64,000 nucleotides of DNA from contig CP019154.1 in NCBI GenBank assembly GCA_002844335.1, positions 2,294,001-2,358,000 on the forward strand, read 5' to 3'. Each line of letters starts with the position of its first letter. Positions within the stretch are counted from its first letter, which is position 1. Below, one piece after another: positions 54,012 through 62,045 of the stretch. The DNA comes from Haloarcula taiwanensis (GTDB lineage Archaea; Halobacteriota; Halobacteria; Halobacteriales; Haloarculaceae). A program made the position numbers and the translations under genes. The notes beneath the pieces are model-generated. The model saw nothing but the letters and a program-made list of their open reading frames with translations. It searched no databases and was not told the origin of the DNA.

Positions 54012-54779
54012 ATGGTCGAAGTGTTCGCGGTCGCCAGTGGGAAGGGCGGGACTGGCAAGACGACGAGCACCGTCGCCCTCGGGATGGCGCTGTCCGACCG
54101 CTACGACGTGACGGTGGTCGACGCCGACACAGGAATGGCGAATCTCCTCTTTCACGCCGGGCTCTCCGACGCCGAGACGACGCTGCACGACGTACTAGCT
54201 GCTGACGCGCCGGTCGAGGCAGCCACCTACAACCGGTTCGGGCTGACGGTCGTTCCCTGCGGCACGAGCCTCGACGGCTTCAGGGACGCCGACCCGGCCC
54301 GGCTTCGAGACGTGGTTGCGACACTCGCAGCAGACACAGACATCATCCTGCTGGACTCGCCGCCGGCACTCGACAGTCGAACCGCCGTCCTTCCAGTCGT
54401 GCTGGCCGACCGTATCGTGGTCGTCCTCCAGCCGACGATTCCCGCTATTTCGGACGGGCTAAAGGTCCAGGAGTACGCGACGACCTACGACACGGACGTA
54501 GCGGGGCTCCTGTTCAACAAGGTTCGTGAGTCCGAGTCTATCGAGCAGGTCTCGGAGAAGACTGAGCGGTACTTCGACGGGCCGACGCTCGCATCGGTTC
54601 CCGAAAGCGAGCGAGCCCGCGAAGCACGTCGCGCTGGACGGCCGCTCCTTGCACACGCTCCCGAGTGCGAGGCCGCAACGGCCTATCGAGCGGCCGCCGA
54701 GGCGCTCACAGTACAGAACGGGACAGCCGCCGACGCCGCCGACCGGTTCCAGAGCGCCGTCATCCCTGAGTCGCTATGA
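54012..54779 (+). CDS. MinD/ParA-family ATPase
   Basis: A 255-residue P-loop ATPase with deviant Walker A K11-GGTGKTT, D38-A-DTGMANL switch region and IILLDSPPAL Walker B. It lacks the long acidic tail of the MinD-like protein at 501-1745 and has no amphipathic C-terminal helix. It is followed by a coupled partner gene (ATGA overlap) and lies next to the cobalamin cluster, an arrangement I recall for Haloferax MinD2 (HVO_0595/0596), which affects cell shape and motility. Orthology is not established from this window. Confidence 0.8.
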   Translation: MVEVFAVASGKGGTGKTTSTVALGMALSDRYDVTVVDADTGMANLLFHAGLSDAETTLHDVLAADAPVEAATYNRFGLTVVPCGTSLDGFRDADPARLRDVVATLAADTDIILLDSPPALDSRTAVLPVVLADRIVVVLQPTIPAISDGLKVQEYATTYDTDVAGLLFNKVRESESIEQVSEKTERYFDGPTLASVPESERAREARRAGRPLLAHAPECEAATAYRAAAEALTVQNGTAADAADRFQSAVIPESL

Positions 54780-55330
54780 AACTCCCCTGCGGCCGACTCG
54801 ACAAGTCCCGCGTCGTCACGGACCCGCGAGACACGCTCGCTGACGTGCTCAACCGCGAACTGACCGGCTACGCCGTCTTTGAATCTCAGGAGACACTCTT
54901 GCTTGACGGCAAGGGGCGGGGTGTCATCACGTTTACCGACGGTGTCCCCGTGCTGGTCTACCACACCGGGACAGACCGCGGTGGCCCGCCGGCGCTTGCT
55001 GACCTCGCTATCCCCGGGCCGTACCACGTCTCGTTATACGCACTCGACGCCGCCGACCTCGAATCGGCCCACGAGGCGGCCGACCTCCGAGTCCCACCCG
55101 GGATGCCCGCCGAACGGTTGGGCGGCGACCCGGCGCTGGCCGACAGTACCCGACGGGCGGCCCCCGACGAGCGACTGTCGGTAACGGACGACGATGCGAC
55201 AGCAGTCGAGGACGAAGTCGCCGAGCAGAGTGCCGTCGAAGCGTTCCTTGACGATACCGAGAAAATCGAGGCGATCAAGCAGCAGGCACGTTCAGAGGCC
55301 CGCGAGCGCGCCCAACAATGGGATTTCTGA
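54776..55330 (+). CDS. Acidic partner protein of the MinD-like ATPase
   Basis: A 184-residue protein whose ATG overlaps the ATPase stop (ATGA), so the two are made together. The N-terminal 100 residues look like an alpha/beta domain (LNRELTGYAVFESQETLLLDGKG is below twenty-five and hydrophobic, ITFTDGVPVLVYHTG follows). The last 55 residues are an acidic helix ending in a basic SEARERAQQWDF. No named family is recognised. By position it is a candidate activator or cargo adaptor of the ATPase, as with MinE/ParB/PomX partners, but it has no similarity I can see to those. Confidence 0.65.
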   Translation: MKLPCGRLDKSRVVTDPRDTLADVLNRELTGYAVFESQETLLLDGKGRGVITFTDGVPVLVYHTGTDRGGPPALADLAIPGPYHVSLYALDAADLESAHEAADLRVPPGMPAERLGGDPALADSTRRAAPDERLSVTDDDATAVEDEVAEQSAVEAFLDDTEKIEAIKQQARSEARERAQQWDF

Positions 55331-55533
55331 CAGTCTCGCGTAAATAGGCTCGCTACAGCACCGGCGCTATCGGTCTGTATCATGACAGGTCTGCAGTACG
55401 TACGTCGCGACGCGGCCCCGGCGTCACTCCGAAACCGAACCGGTATGACGGTCCTTCCCTTTCGTAGCCGGTGCACCGGTGCGTGTCGACTCCGAGGCCG
55501 ATACTGTCCGGCCACAACCGACACCAGTCGATA
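55331..55533. other. Gap between convergent genes with no recognised gene
   Basis: I see no credible coding frame, tRNA or strong hairpin in these 203 bases. They separate the rightward MinD-partner gene from a leftward winged-helix gene. Confidence 0.4.
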
Positions 55534-55767
55534 TCAGTCTGCCCGAACCGGGATCCACCACACTCGCGACCGTCCCCCGACTTTCTTGCTCGTGATATCC
55601 GTCTCTGATTCGAGGTCGTGGAGTTTGTTCAGTGCTGTCCGGCGCGAACAGCCGAGTCTGTCCGCTACCTCTGACGCCGTGAGTGGCTCCGCGTAATCGT
55701 TTCGGTGTTTGAACACCTCGATAACGTCCGATTCAGTGTACTGGATTTCCCGTCCAGGCGGAGACAT
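55534..55767 (-). CDS. Small winged-helix transcription regulator
   Basis: A 77-residue protein that is essentially one winged HTH: EIQYTESDVIEVFKHR, then LTASEVADRLGCSRRTALNKLHDLE as recognition helix-turn-helix and the wing KKVGGRSRVWWI. Many haloarchaea have such minimal regulators of unknown targets. A TATA-like AGTATAAGTG on the minus strand (55792-55801) is about 25-30 bases before the ATG at 55767, supporting this start over one seven codons upstream. Confidence 0.8.
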   Translation of the reverse strand: MSPPGREIQYTESDVIEVFKHRNDYAEPLTASEVADRLGCSRRTALNKLHDLESETDITSKKVGGRSRVWWIPVRAD

Positions 55768-56059
55768 ATTTCTGTCAACGATTGCCACACACTTATACTG
55801 TCGGCTATTATTTCATTCTGCGTGAAAATATAGAAACGCAGGCGGTCGTTGTCGCAAAACGGTCCCGGGCGCCGGATCAGAACGGCATGAGCTTTCTCGG
55901 GTGTTACATACCCTGTAACATGTATTGGGTCCCAAAACAGTTACAGCGAATAAGTATAGACACCTACCGACCAAACTCTGTGTCGGGGGATATGCTATCC
56001 CGCCCTCCAGTGAGTGCTGGAACGCCGACCAGTGCTCCCTTCGGCCCTCATACAGCCCG
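55768..56059. promoter_or_regulatory. Regulatory gap with inverted repeats between two HTH genes
   Basis: Two HTH genes read leftward on either side of this 292-base gap. It holds a perfect inverted repeat, TGTTACA-TACCC-TGTAACA (55902-55920), an adjacent palindrome TTGGG-T-CCCAA (55925-55935) and a further half-site GTTACAG (55940-55946). An A/T-rich ATAAGTATAGAC (55950-55961) lies to the right. It has no convincing coding frame, though a weak rightward ORF crosses it. The repeats look like operator sites for one of the two flanking regulators. Confidence 0.4.
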
Positions 56060-56875
56060 TCACGGATTGTTTTCCTGTACAGGCAGGACTGCTGCGAGCG
56101 GCTGTGATCGCTCTTTATACTGGTCGAACACCGTCTCGGCCCAGCAATACACCGCTGTCGCGTCGGACTCCGCTATCGCCCGGACGTTGTTCCGGTCGTC
56201 GTAGGCCGCCAGACAGACTCGCGACCGGTCCAGCGCGAGGCCGATATCAAGCGCGGTGTCGTGGACATACGTGTTGATGTTCTCGTGTTCGAGGCCGCGC
56301 TCTAGTGCGTCTGAGAAATCGGACACGGACCGTTCGAGCACGCTGTGGTCGATGATGAACTCGATATGTGTCCCTGTTTCGAGGAGTTCCACTGCGGCGT
56401 CGTTGAACACTGACGTTACGATCGGTGAGATGGCCCGAACGTCACCCTCGACTTCGTGCATCCAGTCTGTGAACCGGTTGATAGCGGCGAGGGGGTTCTG
56501 CTCTGAGGTCGTCGTGAGACAGGCTGGGTCCAGCAGATCCGCCGGGAGTTCACCGGCGATGGAGCCGAGGTGTGCGGCCAGCGGCCCGGCCGCCCGCGCC
56601 CGCTCAACCTCGTCGACGAGCGCCCTGTACCGGTCGAACACCCGCTGTCCTGTCACAGTAAGTCGATACTCACCGTCCCGTTTGACGACCCATTGGCGCT
56701 CGGAGAAGCCCGCGAGTATCCGCTGAATCGTAGTCCGCGTCGCATCCACCGAGTCACACAGGTCAGTGGGCCGTGCCGGACGCTCCCGGAGCTGGGACAG
56801 CACCGCGAACCGCTGTGGTGACCCAGTAAGGTACCTGCAATCCTCGAAGACGGTGTCAGCCGGACCTTCCGCCAT
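56060..56875 (-). CDS. HTH transcriptional regulator with C-terminal sensor domain
   Basis: A 271-residue protein. Residues about 15-75 form a winged HTH (SPQRFAVLSQLRERPARP, DLCDSVDATRTTIQRILAG and the wing VVKRDGEYRLT). Residues about 150-265 form a sensor-like domain with FNDAAVELLETGTHIEFI and an aspartate-rich end. This two-part layout is shared by a large haloarchaeal regulator family with unknown ligands. It lies 66 bases from the start region of the photolyase end; regulation of that gene is not shown. Confidence 0.82.
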   Translation of the reverse strand: MAEGPADTVFEDCRYLTGSPQRFAVLSQLRERPARPTDLCDSVDATRTTIQRILAGFSERQWVVKRDGEYRLTVTGQRVFDRYRALVDEVERARAAGPLAAHLGSIAGELPADLLDPACLTTTSEQNPLAAINRFTDWMHEVEGDVRAISPIVTSVFNDAAVELLETGTHIEFIIDHSVLERSVSDFSDALERGLEHENINTYVHDTALDIGLALDRSRVCLAAYDDRNNVRAIAESDATAVYCWAETVFDQYKERSQPLAAVLPVQENNP

Positions 56876-56943
56876 TGGCCATGTCTGAGTGGGCGACCAT
56901 CTTAGCCTCTTTGGCCTTTGGCAACACTGGACAGGTCTGTAAC

Positions 56944-58539
56944 CTATTCGTCACCGAACGAGTCGAGGCTTGTCTGGGTCCCGTCGTTTCCGGTGCCGTT
57001 CGATGCATCCGTTCCGTGTTCGGCGGCGATACGTGCAGCGGCCTCGCGGCCCCCGGAGAACGATGCGCGGCGTGCGATAGTCGAGTCGCTCAGGGCATCG
57101 GCCGCATCGGCACGTACTGCCTCGTATCGCCTTTGGAACGCCTGTCGGGCCGCGTCGTAGTCGACGACCGGGTGTGGGTAGTCCTCGCCGATATCGACGC
57201 CACAGGACGCCTGCACGTGGACCGGCGTTTGCTCGGGCCGGTCGAGATACTCGTCGGGGAGCGCGTCGAGTTCGGGCACCCACCGACGGATGAACTCGCC
57301 GTCCGGGTCCTGGTCGCGGACCTGCTTGCGCGGGTTATACAGCCGGAGGGCCGGCTTGCCAACCAGTCCGCACTGGGACTGCCACTGGGTGTAGTTGATG
57401 GCCGCCGAGGCGTCGACGAGATGGTGGTAGAACCAGTCCGCGCCGAGCCGCCAGGGCTGCTGGAGCAGATGGTAATACACCGATACACACATTGCCCGCA
57501 TCCGGAAGTTGAGCCAGCCCGTCTGTTTGAGACACCGCATCGACGCGTCGACCATCGGGAACCCGGTCTGGCCGTGCTTCCAGGCGGCAACCAGCTCGGG
57601 ATCGTACCGCTCCGCGTTGAACCCCACCAACACCGGATTCACCGCCGCATCGAGCCAGCCGGGCCAGTCTTCGAGCTTCTGCTCGTAGTGTTTGTTCCAG
57701 AACAGCCGCGAAATGAACATCTCTTTCCCGCGGCCGTCGGGCGCGTGTTCGTCGACGCACTGGAAGACCTGCCGCACGGAGAGACAGCCAAACGCGAGAT
57801 ACGGCGAGAGTCCGCTGGTCCCGTTTCGTGCGTCTGTCGGCGCAGAGATGTTCCCCGGATAGTCGTCGATCCGCTCGACGAACGCCGACAGCCGCTCACG
57901 CGCCGGGCCGGTCCCACCGCGAGGCACGTCGGATTTCGACGGTGTGACTGCGTAGTGTTCTTCGACCGCGTCGATGTCGATACCGCTGTCGAAGCTCCGT
58001 GAGGTGACCGTGCTCGGGTCCCAGTTGTACTGGTCGGCGGAGAACCACGCCGATACGTCGTCCTGCCATCCATCGCGAGTCTCCGCTCGGTCACGGACCA
58101 AGCCGTCGCCGTCAATGCATGTTACATCACACTGTTCCTGCACGCGGCGGTCCCGTTCCCGACCGTAGCGTCCGGTCGGAACGGCCATCGTCACGATGTC
58201 CCAGCCGGCCCCGCGGAACCGCCCCAGCACGTCCACCGGGTCCCCGTGGGCGTAGGTGAGTCCGCGACCAGTCGCGGTGTGGTACTGGTCCGAGAGGTCG
58301 GCCAGGCAGTCGTGCAGGAACCGAACCCGGCTGTCACAGGCGAGGCCGTCCGCACCGTAGAACGCCGGGTCGAACACGAACAGCGGGAGCACGTACTCGG
58401 ACGTCCCAGCCCTCGCGACTGCAGCCTGGTCACGGATCCGAAGGTGTTCACGATGCCAGACGACTGTCCCTGATTCGTCGTCGGCGAGCGTCGGAATCGC
58501 GTCCCGCTCCGGCGTGTCCCCTGAGTCCAGTCTTGGCAT
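56944..58539 (-). CDS. phr: Cryptochrome/photolyase family protein
   Basis: A 531-residue flavoprotein with an N-terminal antenna-binding Rossmann domain (TVVWHREHLRIRDQAAVARA) and a C-terminal FAD-binding helical domain, recognised by SGLSPYLAFGCLSVRQ, ERYDPELVAAWKHGQTGFPMVDA (short of the limit if split), MRCLKQTGWLNFRMRAM and WYHHLVDASAAINYTQWQ-type segments. Pyrimidine-dimer repair is the expected activity. It ends in an acidic, low-complexity tail. Haloarchaea meet intense sunlight, so photolyases are common. The start is at 58539. Confidence 0.9.
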   Translation of the reverse strand: MPRLDSGDTPERDAIPTLADDESGTVVWHREHLRIRDQAAVARAGTSEYVLPLFVFDPAFYGADGLACDSRVRFLHDCLADLSDQYHTATGRGLTYAHGDPVDVLGRFRGAGWDIVTMAVPTGRYGRERDRRVQEQCDVTCIDGDGLVRDRAETRDGWQDDVSAWFSADQYNWDPSTVTSRSFDSGIDIDAVEEHYAVTPSKSDVPRGGTGPARERLSAFVERIDDYPGNISAPTDARNGTSGLSPYLAFGCLSVRQVFQCVDEHAPDGRGKEMFISRLFWNKHYEQKLEDWPGWLDAAVNPVLVGFNAERYDPELVAAWKHGQTGFPMVDASMRCLKQTGWLNFRMRAMCVSVYYHLLQQPWRLGADWFYHHLVDASAAINYTQWQSQCGLVGKPALRLYNPRKQVRDQDPDGEFIRRWVPELDALPDEYLDRPEQTPVHVQASCGVDIGEDYPHPVVDYDAARQAFQRRYEAVRADAADALSDSTIARRASFSGGREAAARIAAEHGTDASNGTGNDGTQTSLDSFGDE

Positions 58540-58682
58540 CCCGTCGTTGGGTCATCGTTGGCCCGCAGCTACCACTGTCTTTCGACTCTCGAAGCTCCGG
58601 CCGAACCAGGAGTCCCCGGTGGCCGAGTGGTGTCCGCAGTCGTATCAGAAGGGTTACCCCTCGAGACCCGCGCTAGCCGACA

Positions 58683-59195
58683 ATGGAATTCGAGTCCACG
58701 CGCCGCCGCTTCATGCAACTCGCCGGAACGAGCGCGACAGTCTCCCTCGCTGGCTGTAACGCCCTCCAGGGAGGCACCAGCGACGGAATGAACACGGGGA
58801 CAGAGCCGCAAAACCAGAGCGCGGGCGGGGAGCCTGCAACGGTAACGGTCGGAGTCGAACCTGACCAGACGCAGTTGCGGGACCGACAGCAGGAGATCCA
58901 GTCGGAGCTTCAGGCGGGGAACCTCACACAGAGCGAGGCACAGGCAGAGTACCGCACCGCACAGGAGAACCTTGCAGAAGGCGCAATCAGTTCCTTCGAG
59001 GAGCGTGCCACATCTGAGCTTGGCCTCACTATCGACGATTCCGTTTCACAGGCGGGTGCGCTGCTGGTCACTGGCCCGCCGACCGGCCTCATCGCTACCC
59101 TCTCAGTCGACAGTGTTACTGGACTCTTCCCGCAATCGACGTTCGAACAGATCCGGTCGCAGGTTCGAACTGAAACGCCGGGCGCAGCGGAGTAA
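58683..59195 (+). CDS. Small Tat lipoprotein of unknown function
   Basis: A 170-residue protein with a Tat motif (RRRFMQLAG), lipobox cysteine C25 and a Gly/Asn/Thr-rich linker, then an alternating strand and helix region (VTVGVEPDQTQLRDRQQEI). Residues 95-170 include FEERATSELGLTI and a hydrophobic GALLVTGPPTGLIATL patch. No family is recognised. It is the last gene before the convergent pilus-like operon and might be surface-linked. Confidence 0.6.
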   Translation: MEFESTRRRFMQLAGTSATVSLAGCNALQGGTSDGMNTGTEPQNQSAGGEPATVTVGVEPDQTQLRDRQQEIQSELQAGNLTQSEAQAEYRTAQENLAEGAISSFEERATSELGLTIDDSVSQAGALLVTGPPTGLIATLSVDSVTGLFPQSTFEQIRSQVRTETPGAAE

Positions 59196-59252
59196 CTCAC
59201 ACGCCACTGGCCGACTGCCGGCTCGCGCCGAGCGACGGTGTGTGATTTGCAC

Positions 59253-59795
59253 TCACCGGGAGGACTTCCCACTGGTTTCCAGGACCACGGTGACGGTGGT
59301 TTCGCCACGCTCGGTTGTTGTCGTCACATCGAAGCTGACGGCGAGAACATGTGTGCGACCCACGCGGTCCTGCCCGACGACGCCGCGGTCGGCGGTACAG
59401 TCCCCGAACTGGCGGGCCGGTCCCGACGGACAGTTTTCGGCTTTCCACTGCTGTGCGGCAGTACCGTTGTAGGTTATATTGTAATGGACACCGTCCTCAA
59501 TGCGGGATGTCTGGAGGCGGTCAAGCCGAGGACCCAGTCCGGTTCGAACGGCTGTCACCGCCGACTCGTTCGCGGTCCAGGCGTATTGGCTCGGGATGGA
59601 CGTGCTCTCAGTTGCCACGGCTCGCTCAAGGACTCGAAGCGCGTCAGCAGACGGGTCGTCATCGTAGTCGGCCGTCGCCCGAACGTCATCGTGATAGCTC
59701 AGTTGGAGCGAGGCGAGCACAATTGGGACGAGCGCTACGGCGATGACCGTGGCCGCAACGAGCACGAGCTGTCCGCGCCGGGTCACGCGTACCAC
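59253..59795 (-). CDS. Membrane-anchored protein of the pilus-like operon (distal gene)
   Basis: A 180-residue protein with one N-terminal hydrophobic segment (LVLVAATVIAVALVPIVLASLQL) preceded by basic residues, so it is anchored with its body outside. It contains N-x-S/T sequons (NES, NIT, NGT) typical of surface proteins. The start is GTG 59795, overlapping the preceding gene by 13 bases. It lacks a charged residue at the expected +5 position of class III pilin processing. It is the last gene in the operon. Confidence 0.7.
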   Translation of the reverse strand: MVRVTRRGQLVLVAATVIAVALVPIVLASLQLSYHDDVRATADYDDDPSADALRVLERAVATESTSIPSQYAWTANESAVTAVRTGLGPRLDRLQTSRIEDGVHYNITYNGTAAQQWKAENCPSGPARQFGDCTADRGVVGQDRVGRTHVLAVSFDVTTTTERGETTVTVVLETSGKSSR

Positions 59796-60187
59796 ACGGT
59801 GATCCGGACACTCCCGTGTCCCGTCGGCACAGTTGCAGTCCCGGTGCTGACGCCCTGAGGCGTCGGTGTTCCGACCGCACCGTGCGGTGTTTCGACCCGG
59901 AAGAGGACGTTGTCGGGCAGGATGCGTGTGACCCGGTTCGAAAGCGCGCTCCGTTCGCGGTCGAACGCAGTCGGACTAGACACGACCTCCTGCAGTCGCG
60001 TCGCACCGCCGTGTCGCGGCGGGTCAGTAGCAAGAATGGCCGCCGTGTCCGAAGCGTAGGCATCAAGTTGCGGCCCCTGTCGGTCCGGCGCTGGCGTCCC
60101 CAGGGCGAACCCGAGCGCGACGCTGAGAATCAACACTGTGCCGAGGGCAACTTCCACGAGCGACAGCGGCAGTTGCGCTCTAGACAT
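59783..60187 (-). CDS. Membrane-anchored protein of the pilus-like operon
   Basis: A 134-residue protein. The N-terminus MSRAQLPLSLVEVALGTVLILSV is pilin-like, with a short basic stretch, a small residue and a hydrophobic helix containing the glutamate of 'LVEVALG', which resembles the conserved Glu of type IV pilins. The rest is Asp-, Thr- and Gly-rich and would be extracellular. It overlaps both neighbours (12-13 bases and 8 bases). Confidence 0.7.
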   Translation of the reverse strand: MSRAQLPLSLVEVALGTVLILSVALGFALGTPAPDRQGPQLDAYASDTAAILATDPPRHGGATRLQEVVSSPTAFDRERSALSNRVTRILPDNVLFRVETPHGAVGTPTPQGVSTGTATVPTGHGSVRITVWYA

Positions 60188-60884
60188 CGACGGTCACCAC
60201 CAGCGTCTCTTTCGTCGACCGCGGGGCGTCGTACTCTATGGTCACGTTGCCTGGTTCGAGCTGGCCGGCCCGCTGGAAGCGCAGCGCCGTCGTCTCGTAG
60301 GGCACCAGCGGGACCGCGTAGCTGCCGTCCAGCCCGCTCCGGTTGTGCAGGACGACCCGGTCGTTAGCGCGGACCGTCCAGACAGTCGTGCCCGCCGGCG
60401 GGTCGATAGTTACGGTGGCCTGTGCGCTCCGGCGAGGGAGCGTCACCGCGTCGGTCGTCGCCAAGTCGGGTGAGAGTGTCCGTGGTTCCCGAGACTCGAC
60501 CACGACGAGACGGGTGATTTGTGTCCCGCTGTAAACTGTGCCACTGCGTGCGATTTCCTCGTCAGCCAACTCGACGCTGACCGCATACTCACTGGCCGGC
60601 GGTGCGCTCCGCTCCAGCGCCGCCTGGTCGAAGTCGTCTACCCGAGATTGATTGAGGACGTTGCTCCGGGCGGCCAGCGGCCCGTCCACCGCGACGAGTC
60701 GGTCAGCAATTGCGGCAGCGACCCGTCGCTCGTCGGGGGTCCTATCCGCACCGGTAATCGCGGTATCGGCCATCGCGACACCCAGACCAGTGACAACAGT
60801 CAGGAGCACGAGCGCGATACCAAGCGCTGGGAGCGACGTCTGGGCACGCATGGTGGCGTCAGAACGATGGTTCGACACGGTCAT
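60180..60884 (-). CDS. Membrane-anchored protein of the pilus-like operon
   Basis: A 234-residue protein with an N-terminal hydrophobic helix (SLPALGIALVLLTVVTGLGVAM) and an extracellular Thr/Asp/Arg-rich domain with many beta-strands. I use ATG 60884 because it overlaps the upstream stop as ATGA; an ATG at 60851 (MRAQTSLPALG) is the alternative. A domain like that of minor pilins is possible, but I can assign no named function. Confidence 0.68.
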   Translation of the reverse strand: MTVSNHRSDATMRAQTSLPALGIALVLLTVVTGLGVAMADTAITGADRTPDERRVAAAIADRLVAVDGPLAARSNVLNQSRVDDFDQAALERSAPPASEYAVSVELADEEIARSGTVYSGTQITRLVVVESREPRTLSPDLATTDAVTLPRRSAQATVTIDPPAGTTVWTVRANDRVVLHNRSGLDGSYAVPLVPYETTALRFQRAGQLEPGNVTIEYDAPRSTKETLVVTVDV

Positions 60885-61327
60885 CGCTCCGCCTCCAGTG
60901 TCACCGTCACGCTCCCCGTGGTTCCAGAGACAACGACCACAGTCGGACTGCCCGCCTGCCATTCACCTTCGAGGGTATCGACTCTGTCGGGCAACACCGG
61001 CTGTGCTCGGCCGCCGATTTCGGGGTTAGGATGGTCGAGGACGAGAGTATCTCCATCAGTCCGAATACTGTATCCTGCCCCATCGATAGTCTTCGGGAGC
61101 GATACCCGAACAGTCGCCGAGACGGCCCGGGCCTCCGGCGGAATGGCCTGCTCGACGCGGGCCGTCGCTTCGGCGAGCGTTCGATCGCCGAGTTCCGCCC
61201 CGACGGCGGATTGATACGCCGGGACAGTGCCGCCGTACAGCGTGGTCGTCACTACTCCGATGTACAGCAGCACAATCCCCATGCTCAGCAGTTTCTCGAC
61301 GACCGTGCTGAGCGCGCGATTATCCAT
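60881..61327 (-). CDS. Pilin-like membrane-anchored protein
   Basis: A 148-residue protein. MDNRALSTVVEKLLSMGIVLL at the N-terminus resembles the archaeal pilin start (basic residue, small residues, then hydrophobic helix with an acidic residue at about the fifth position). It would be processed by a prepilin peptidase of the PibD type, which is not in the window. The body is beta-rich. It overlaps its upstream neighbour by eight bases. Confidence 0.7.
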   Translation of the reverse strand: MDNRALSTVVEKLLSMGIVLLYIGVVTTTLYGGTVPAYQSAVGAELGDRTLAEATARVEQAIPPEARAVSATVRVSLPKTIDGAGYSIRTDGDTLVLDHPNPEIGGRAQPVLPDRVDTLEGEWQAGSPTVVVVSGTTGSVTVTLEAER

Positions 61328-62045
61328 GGCTCACCTCCGTCCGCATATCGTGACGGACAAGATACAGCGTCCGGCGGCCTGGGAACGTCGCTACGACGCT
61401 CTGGACGCCATCGCCGTCGATGTCCCTGACTCGCGTGGTTGCACCGACACGCTGGAAGTAGTCGGTGAACGGCCGTGGAGTCGCCGTCTCGATAGCCACG
61501 CTGTAGTTGTCAGGCGGGAGTTGTTCGCGTTCGTGGCTGACGTTCTGGCGGATACCAGCGGACACACCGCCGGTGCCAGACACCGTGCCACCGCTGGCGT
61601 TGACAATCGGTGCGCCGACGATGACCGCTGTGTCGTCCCGCGTCGCCGTCACCGGCGGGTCCGTTTCGAGCCACGCGTTCCCCGCGGTCCCGCGAACAAC
61701 ACTCCCGGCGAGAAAACGGACACGGTCGTCGCCGGAATCGTAGATCACTGCGTCGACGGGGACCGTTCGCTGGACGCCGGAGTCGTTGCGGACTCGGAGC
61801 TCTCGTTCGACTGTAGTCAGCCGCCCTTCAGTAAACCGAACACGGGCCGTCTGGTGGCCCGTCTGCTCCACTGGTCGGAACGACGTTTCGAACATGTTAG
61901 CGACGCGGGCCTCGTTGGCGGTTGCGGTGTGGCCGTCGACGACAGTCCCGACGACGGCCGTCAGCCCACCGAGCGCGACGACGGTCAGCCCCAGCAGCAA
62001 CACCACGCCGACAACGTGTGACTGGGCGTCGGTATCGCGCTTCAA
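61320..62045 (-). CDS. Archaeal type IV pilin-like protein with TTG start
   Basis: A 241-residue protein. Starting at TTG 62045 it reads MKRDTDAQSHVVGVVLLLGL, which is the archaeal pilin N-terminus (short basic leader, then a hydrophobic helix beginning SHVVGVVLL). The TTG overlaps the pilC stop as TTGA, a strong argument for this rare start; the longer in-frame extension to 62147 would run through pilC. The ectodomain contains a DGDGV-type acidic loop, a possible calcium site, near residue 215, and N-x-S/T sequons. Confidence 0.72.
   Translation of the reverse strand: MKRDTDAQSHVVGVVLLLGLTVVALGGLTAVVGTVVDGHTATANEARVANMFETSFRPVEQTGHQTARVRFTEGRLTTVERELRVRNDSGVQRTVPVDAVIYDSGDDRVRFLAGSVVRGTAGNAWLETDPPVTATRDDTAVIVGAPIVNASGGTVSGTGGVSAGIRQNVSHEREQLPPDNYSVAIETATPRPFTDYFQRVGATTRVRDIDGDGVQSVVATFPGRRTLYLVRHDMRTEVSHG

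Noticed and set aside
55782..56204. 140-codon plus-strand frame across the regulatory gap
   Set aside because: It overlaps the end of a clear leftward regulator, crosses operator-like repeats and shows no acidic bias.
58600..58682. tRNA-Leu-like D-arm words (GGCCGAGTGG)
   Set aside because: No matching acceptor stem, anticodon arm or T-loop could be folded around them.
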